From positions 558,001 through 622,000 of the forward strand of contig NZ_AKWZ02000010.1 in the NCBI RefSeq assembly GCF_000306235.2: a DNA stretch of 64,000 bases, written 5' to 3'. The translations under genes and the position numbers were made by a program. Position 1 is the first letter of the stretch, and each line of letters begins with the position of its first letter. This document shows, piece after piece, positions 62,343 through 64,000 of the stretch. Source of the stretch: Leptospira fainei serovar Hurstbridge str. BUT 6 (GTDB lineage Bacteria; Spirochaetota; Leptospiria; Leptospirales; Leptospiraceae). The notes beneath the pieces were generated by a model that did no database searches, was not told the origin of the DNA, and saw only the letters and a program-made list of their open reading frames with translations.

Positions 62343-63386
62343 ATGCAAAATAGCCTTCTATCCAAAATATCCATTCTACTCTGCTTTTTATCTATTTCTT
62401 GCTCTGCCGAACTGAAAACGATTCCCCTCCCGGCTTGCAGCAAAGTCTCGGGAATGCCGGGCCCCGAAGATATTGCGATCGATCGAAAGGAAGGACTGCT
62501 TTATGTATCTTCACACGAACGTAGAATCAGCGACCAAGAAGGAAAAATTTACGTCTTGAATACTGCAAATCCTTCGCCGAAACCAATTCCCTTAGCGATC
62601 GATTATCCGAAACCGTTTCATCCGCATGGAATTAGTCTTCTAATAAAGAGTGGAGTATATAGGCTTTACGTAATTTCTCACATAATTCCTTTTCAAGAAC
62701 ATAGCATCGAAATCTTCGAAAGAACGTCTCCGCCGGATCAAAAAACTCCGACAGGAACTTGGAAACATATCCAAACCTTAAAAGATCCGCTGCTTACCAG
62801 TCCGAACGATTTGTTTGTTGAATCGGAAAACGAAATTTATGTTTCGAATGATCACGGACAGGGCGGGAAGCTCCGCTATTTCTTCGATGACTTATTCCGG
62901 AGCGCTAGATCGGAAATATCCCTCTATAACGGAAAATCCTGGTCGTCTTTAGGAAATCCGTTATATTATGGAAATGGAATTTTATTGATAAAAAGGACGG
63001 ATGGCAAAGAATTTCTTTATCGTTCCGGCTTTATGGATCGTGCCGTCTTTAAATTTCCGGTAGATCGTAGTTCGGGAAAAATTATTTTAGGCGAGCCTAA
63101 GAAAATCTTCGTCGATACCGGAACTGATAATCTTGAGGCCGACGAAAAGGGAAGAATTTTCGTTGTCGGGCACCATTCCACATGGAAGTTTTTAAGACAT
63201 CTTCGTAATAAGGACTATCCGTCCCCGACTCAGATTTTCGTTATTAATCCCGACGATACGTTCAAAGAAATATATGCCAATTCGGGAGAAGAAATTTCCG
63301 CAGGAAGCACGGCAATCCCATATAAGGATAAATTGTACGTATCGCAGGTCTTTAACGACTTTGTCTTGGATTGCTCCTTTCAATAG
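62343..63386 (+). CDS. paraoxonase/arylesterase-like lipoprotein
   Basis: A 347-residue six-bladed-propeller enzyme of the PON type. The signal ends at LSISC, a lipobox. Family motifs are GPEDIAID, FHPHGI with the two histidines of the active site, SPNDLFV and DNLEAD for the calcium ligands, and the HST-like GHHSTWKF. PONs are Ca-dependent lactonases/esterases; some bacterial members cleave homoserine lactones. Its exposed lipid anchor suggests an envelope or surface location. Confidence 0.8.
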   Translation: MQNSLLSKISILLCFLSISCSAELKTIPLPACSKVSGMPGPEDIAIDRKEGLLYVSSHERRISDQEGKIYVLNTANPSPKPIPLAIDYPKPFHPHGISLLIKSGVYRLYVISHIIPFQEHSIEIFERTSPPDQKTPTGTWKHIQTLKDPLLTSPNDLFVESENEIYVSNDHGQGGKLRYFFDDLFRSARSEISLYNGKSWSSLGNPLYYGNGILLIKRTDGKEFLYRSGFMDRAVFKFPVDRSSGKIILGEPKKIFVDTGTDNLEADEKGRIFVVGHHSTWKFLRHLRNKDYPSPTQIFVINPDDTFKEIYANSGEEISAGSTAIPYKDKLYVSQVFNDFVLDCSFQ

Positions 63387-63469
63387 TTAAGAATCCTGAC
63401 TTCGAATCCGTTCGATTCTTTTCTTGTCCGAAACGGAGATGAATCAAACCGTTAACATATTAGTATTTT

Positions 63470-63961
63470 ATGGAAATAGTTAAAAGTCCCCGCGATTCTG
63501 CCGTAGAAACAAGACATATCGTAATGCCCGACCATGCAAACCATTACGGGACCCTCTTCGGGGGAGTCCTGATGTCTTGGATAGATTTAATTGCAGTCAT
63601 GGTAGCACAAAGGCATTGCGGCCGAGAGGCAGTGACGGCCAGCGTTGACAAACTGAATTTCTTGGAACCGATCTCGGTAGGAGATCACGTCATTCTGAAA
63701 GCGTCGGTAAATTTTACCGGAAGATCTTCGATGGAAATAGGAGTACAAGTCTCTAAAGAAAATCCTTATACCGGTGTCGTCGTGAGGGCAACGACCGCAT
63801 ATCTAACTTTTGTCGCTCTGGATGAAAATAAAAAACCCTGCCCGATTCCGAAACTTCAACCGGAAAGTAGCATTGAAATCAGGAGGTATGAGAACGCAAT
63901 TTTAAGACAGGAATCAAACCGCGAACTTCTCCGTAAAATTAAAGAGAAAGGAAGTCGGTAA
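63470..63961 (+). CDS. acyl-CoA thioesterase (hotdog fold, YciA-like)
   Basis: A 163-residue thioesterase. The MPDHANHYGTLFGGVLMSWID segment carries the conserved Asn-His and Gly-Gly of the YciA/BACH family, and VTASVDKLNFLEPISVGD follows. It hydrolyses acyl-CoA esters in the cytosol. The ribosome-binding site is weak. The gene ends 39 bases before the window edge; the remaining bases hold no feature I can support. Confidence 0.9.
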   Translation: MEIVKSPRDSAVETRHIVMPDHANHYGTLFGGVLMSWIDLIAVMVAQRHCGREAVTASVDKLNFLEPISVGDHVILKASVNFTGRSSMEIGVQVSKENPYTGVVVRATTAYLTFVALDENKKPCPIPKLQPESSIEIRRYENAILRQESNRELLRKIKEKGSR

Positions 63962-64000
63962 AATTCCGGCTCACGTCAAAGAGAAAGCCCGCTGATCTTT

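Noticed and set aside
63387..63469. Terminator between the paraoxonase-like and thioesterase genes (GAATC/GATTC then TTTTC)
   Set aside because: The stem is only 5 bp with alternative partners and the T-tract is short; not convincing.

Overview
The window is a piece of a spirochaete chromosome, almost certainly Leptospira. The evidence is the gene set: a Leptospira-type FtsH, lipoproteins with loose spirochaetal lipoboxes, a polyamine aminopropyltransferase with a membrane domain, a large protein seen mainly in spirochaetes just before trpS, several PilZ proteins and a 7TM-DISM/SpoIIE phosphatase. Base composition (moderate GC) fits the less AT-rich Leptospira clades; the species cannot be fixed from this window. 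I see no rRNA, CRISPR array, transposase, prophage or replication origin.

Layout. 1-5700: start of an unknown minus-strand gene, then a plus-strand run of CstA, a zinc-ribbon NUDIX hydrolase, a secreted FlgD-Ig/OmpA-like protein, an NRDE-family protein and a PilZ protein. 5700-8840: a copper module (cueR, divergent copZ and copA) with a textbook 19-bp-spacer MerR promoter. 8950-13580: a secreted helical protein, then a DUF4178 protein, a 65-residue membrane protein and a SpeE-like aminopropyltransferase; the first of these three looks leaderless and the last appears to start at CTG. 13970-17340: a YwaF-like membrane protein and an MgtA-type ATPase. 17600-20000: a small c-type cytochrome facing a SpoIIE-type phosphatase.

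20000-27800 is a minus-strand housekeeping block: WYL regulator, ispE, tRNA-Gln, glmU-like uridylyltransferase, prs, rplY, pth, a 65-residue ORF, ftsH and an EVE-domain gene. ATGA overlaps join glmU-prs, ORF65-ftsH and ftsH-EVE. The pth product lacks several catalytic residues. 28000-33700: an SDR enzyme, a polytopic membrane protein, small secreted proteins, a glyoxalase and a second WYL regulator. 33800-38500: a DegT-family protein without its PLP lysine and an RND transporter without an adaptor. 38580-47900 is mostly minus strand: a PiT-like permease, an OlsB-like acyltransferase, a PilZ protein, an unknown conserved-looking protein, an alpha/beta hydrolase, an aldo/keto reductase, a CapA-like lipoprotein, another lipoprotein and an acyl-CoA dehydrogenase. 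48150-56580 is plus strand: etfB-etfA, LolA-like, the large spirochaetal protein, trpS, ComEC-like and rsmA. 56600-60000 is minus strand: an ATPase-like/HDOD signalling protein and a two-gene ABC exporter. 60060-64000: sixA, tRNA-Pro, a decayed region, an OXA-like class D enzyme, a phasin-like protein, a paraoxonase-like lipoprotein and a hotdog thioesterase.

How the genes fit together: copper sensing, buffering and export form one regulon; ETF accepts electrons from acyl-CoA dehydrogenases such as the one at 46.7 kb; ispE, glmU and prs supply isoprenoid, cell-wall and nucleotide precursors; LolA-like and FtsH serve envelope upkeep. The observations most worth checking are the CTG start of the SpeE-like gene, the degenerate Pth active site at the canonical rplY-pth locus, the lysine-less DegT protein, the 22-bp-spaced twin operator-like repeats before the ftsH operon, and orphan RNA structures in two gene-free stretches.
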